Both the position numbers and the translations under genes were made by a program. A stretch of 15,327 bases of DNA, taken from the NCBI GenBank assembly GCA_005800795.1, contig SYEN01000071.1:1-15327 (forward strand), written 5' to 3'. The stretch comes from Burkholderiales bacterium. Lineage in GTDB: Bacteria; Pseudomonadota; Gammaproteobacteria; Burkholderiales; SG8-41. This document shows positions 14,507 to 15,327 of the stretch, piece after piece. Below the pieces are notes generated by a model. The model did not search any database and was not told where the DNA came from. It worked only from the letters and a program-made list of their open reading frames with translations. Position 1 is the stretch's first letter, and each line of letters opens with the position of its first letter.

Positions 14507-15327
14507 ATGCCCGCTGTAGACGAATTCGAATTCTTTCTGGCAAAAGAATGGTCGGATGGGCTGCCGGTGGTCACGCCGACGGAGGCACGCGTCGCGCGCA
14601 TGCTCACCGGAACTACGCACAGTGCTGATGAACTGATAGGCCTCATTCCTCCTGCGATGGAACCCGCTACCGTGCGCACGGTGGCCACGCATGCCGTGAT
14701 GGCAGGGTGCAAGCCGGAGTATTTGCCGGTAGTGTTGGGCGGCATTGGACTCATGCTGCGTGAAGCATTCAATTTGAACGGCGTACAAGGCACCATGCAT
14801 GGTGTGGCGCCCCTGATGATCGTCAATGGCCCCTACGCCCAAAAAATCGGTATCAACGGCAGCAACGGCTGCTTCGGTCCAGGCTTTCGTGCCAATGCCA
14901 CCATCGGCCGGACGATTCGGCTCATGCTGCTGAATCTCGGCGGCGGCATCGCTGGTTTGGCCTCAGCCACGGTGTTTGCAACGCCGCTGCGCTACACCGC
15001 CTGCATCACGGAAAACACCGGGCGCAGTCCGTGGGAAACCATCGCCGCCGCTCGCGGCCACAAGCCTGACGAGAACACCATCACCTGCGCCATGGTGGAA
15101 AGCCCGCGGCTTTGTTACGACGATGCAAGCCAGGACCCTGAGCGCCTGCTGACTGGCTTGGCCGATTCGATGAGCGCCATGTGTTCGTGGAATCAGCACG
15201 TACGCTCGGACATGGTGGTGGCGATGGGACCGGAGCACGCCACCATCTGCTCGCGTGCGGGCATGCGGCGTGCCGATGTGCATGCGTGGCTGATTGAAAA
15301 AGCCGGCCGCAAAGTGCGTGATCTCAA
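14507..15327 (+). CDS. Conserved protein of unknown function, second tandem paralogue, 3'-truncated by window edge
   Basis: The frame from ATG 14507 (MPAVDEFEFFLAKEWSDGL) stays open to the window end, giving 273 residues so far; the missing part should be about 75 residues by comparison with the first copy. Cys positions in MAGCKPEY, SNGCFGPG, YTACITEN and ITCAMVES are all kept. The first copy's GNVPPMM is GLIPPAM here, and one residue is deleted near SQDPERLL. Protein identity is about three quarters by eye, and the DNA keeps identical runs, such as the 26 bases beginning GCACGCGTCGCGCGC at about 14585. The duplication is therefore fairly old but under selection. There is no Shine-Dalgarno sequence: the ATG directly follows AT-rich motif copy C, so a leaderless message is possible. 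Its own promoter after the inverted repeat would let it be expressed separately from the first copy. Confidence 0.85.
   Translation, partial: MPAVDEFEFFLAKEWSDGLPVVTPTEARVARMLTGTTHSADELIGLIPPAMEPATVRTVATHAVMAGCKPEYLPVVLGGIGLMLREAFNLNGVQGTMHGVAPLMIVNGPYAQKIGINGSNGCFGPGFRANATIGRTIRLMLLNLGGGIAGLASATVFATPLRYTACITENTGRSPWETIAAARGHKPDENTITCAMVESPRLCYDDASQDPERLLTGLADSMSAMCSWNQHVRSDMVVAMGPEHATICSRAGMRRADVHAWLIEKAGRKVRDL

Overview
This window looks like a chromosomal accessory/catabolic segment of a betaproteobacterium, most likely order Burkholderiales. The reasons are the moderately high GC content, the three separate Bug/TctC-type periplasmic binding proteins (a family hugely expanded in that order), and the mix of enolase-superfamily dehydratases, cupins, SDRs and dienelactone hydrolases. 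I see no rRNA, tRNA, CRISPR array, transposase, phage gene or transcriptional regulator.

Layout from left to right. (1) The 3' part of a Bug-type binding protein (+) runs off the left edge and carries an in-frame stop near its damaged 5' end. (2) It converges on a minus-strand pair: a Tat-exported dienelactone hydrolase-like protein followed by a thiamine-diphosphate-dependent decarboxylase/synthase. (3) Divergent from these is a secreted caspase-like (C14) protein (+), cut by an in-frame TAG between its catalytic His and Cys. (4) A minus-strand block follows, in transcription order: Bug protein, enolase-superfamily gene broken by a 2-nt frameshift, remnant of a lactonase-type beta-propeller, atypical SDR, second enolase-superfamily protein. 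(5) A 69-aa acidic plus-strand orphan. (6) A minus-strand Bug protein followed by two related small cupin proteins. (7) Divergent from these, on the plus strand, are an alpha/beta hydrolase and two tandem paralogues of a Cys-rich protein family whose function I cannot name. The second paralogue runs off the right edge.

Working idea (inference): most genes form small units for uptake and breakdown of organic or sugar acids. Bug proteins would capture the ligand, enolase-superfamily enzymes would dehydrate or isomerise it, the SDR would do redox chemistry, hydrolases would open lactones or esters, and the ThDP enzyme would act on 2-oxo acids. No TctA/TctB membrane subunits are present, so the Bug proteins are orphans here. 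Several genes are broken (one nonsense, one frameshift, one remnant, one damaged 5' end), so the segment is either decaying or carries assembly errors.

The most unusual non-coding signal is an AT-rich motif of about 30 bases. It occurs in four intergenic gaps, aligns without gaps, and stands out against the GC-rich background. It is a candidate shared operator or promoter element. A second non-coding feature is a 28-bp-arm inverted repeat of the dispersed GGCGGGAAT type between the two tandem paralogues.
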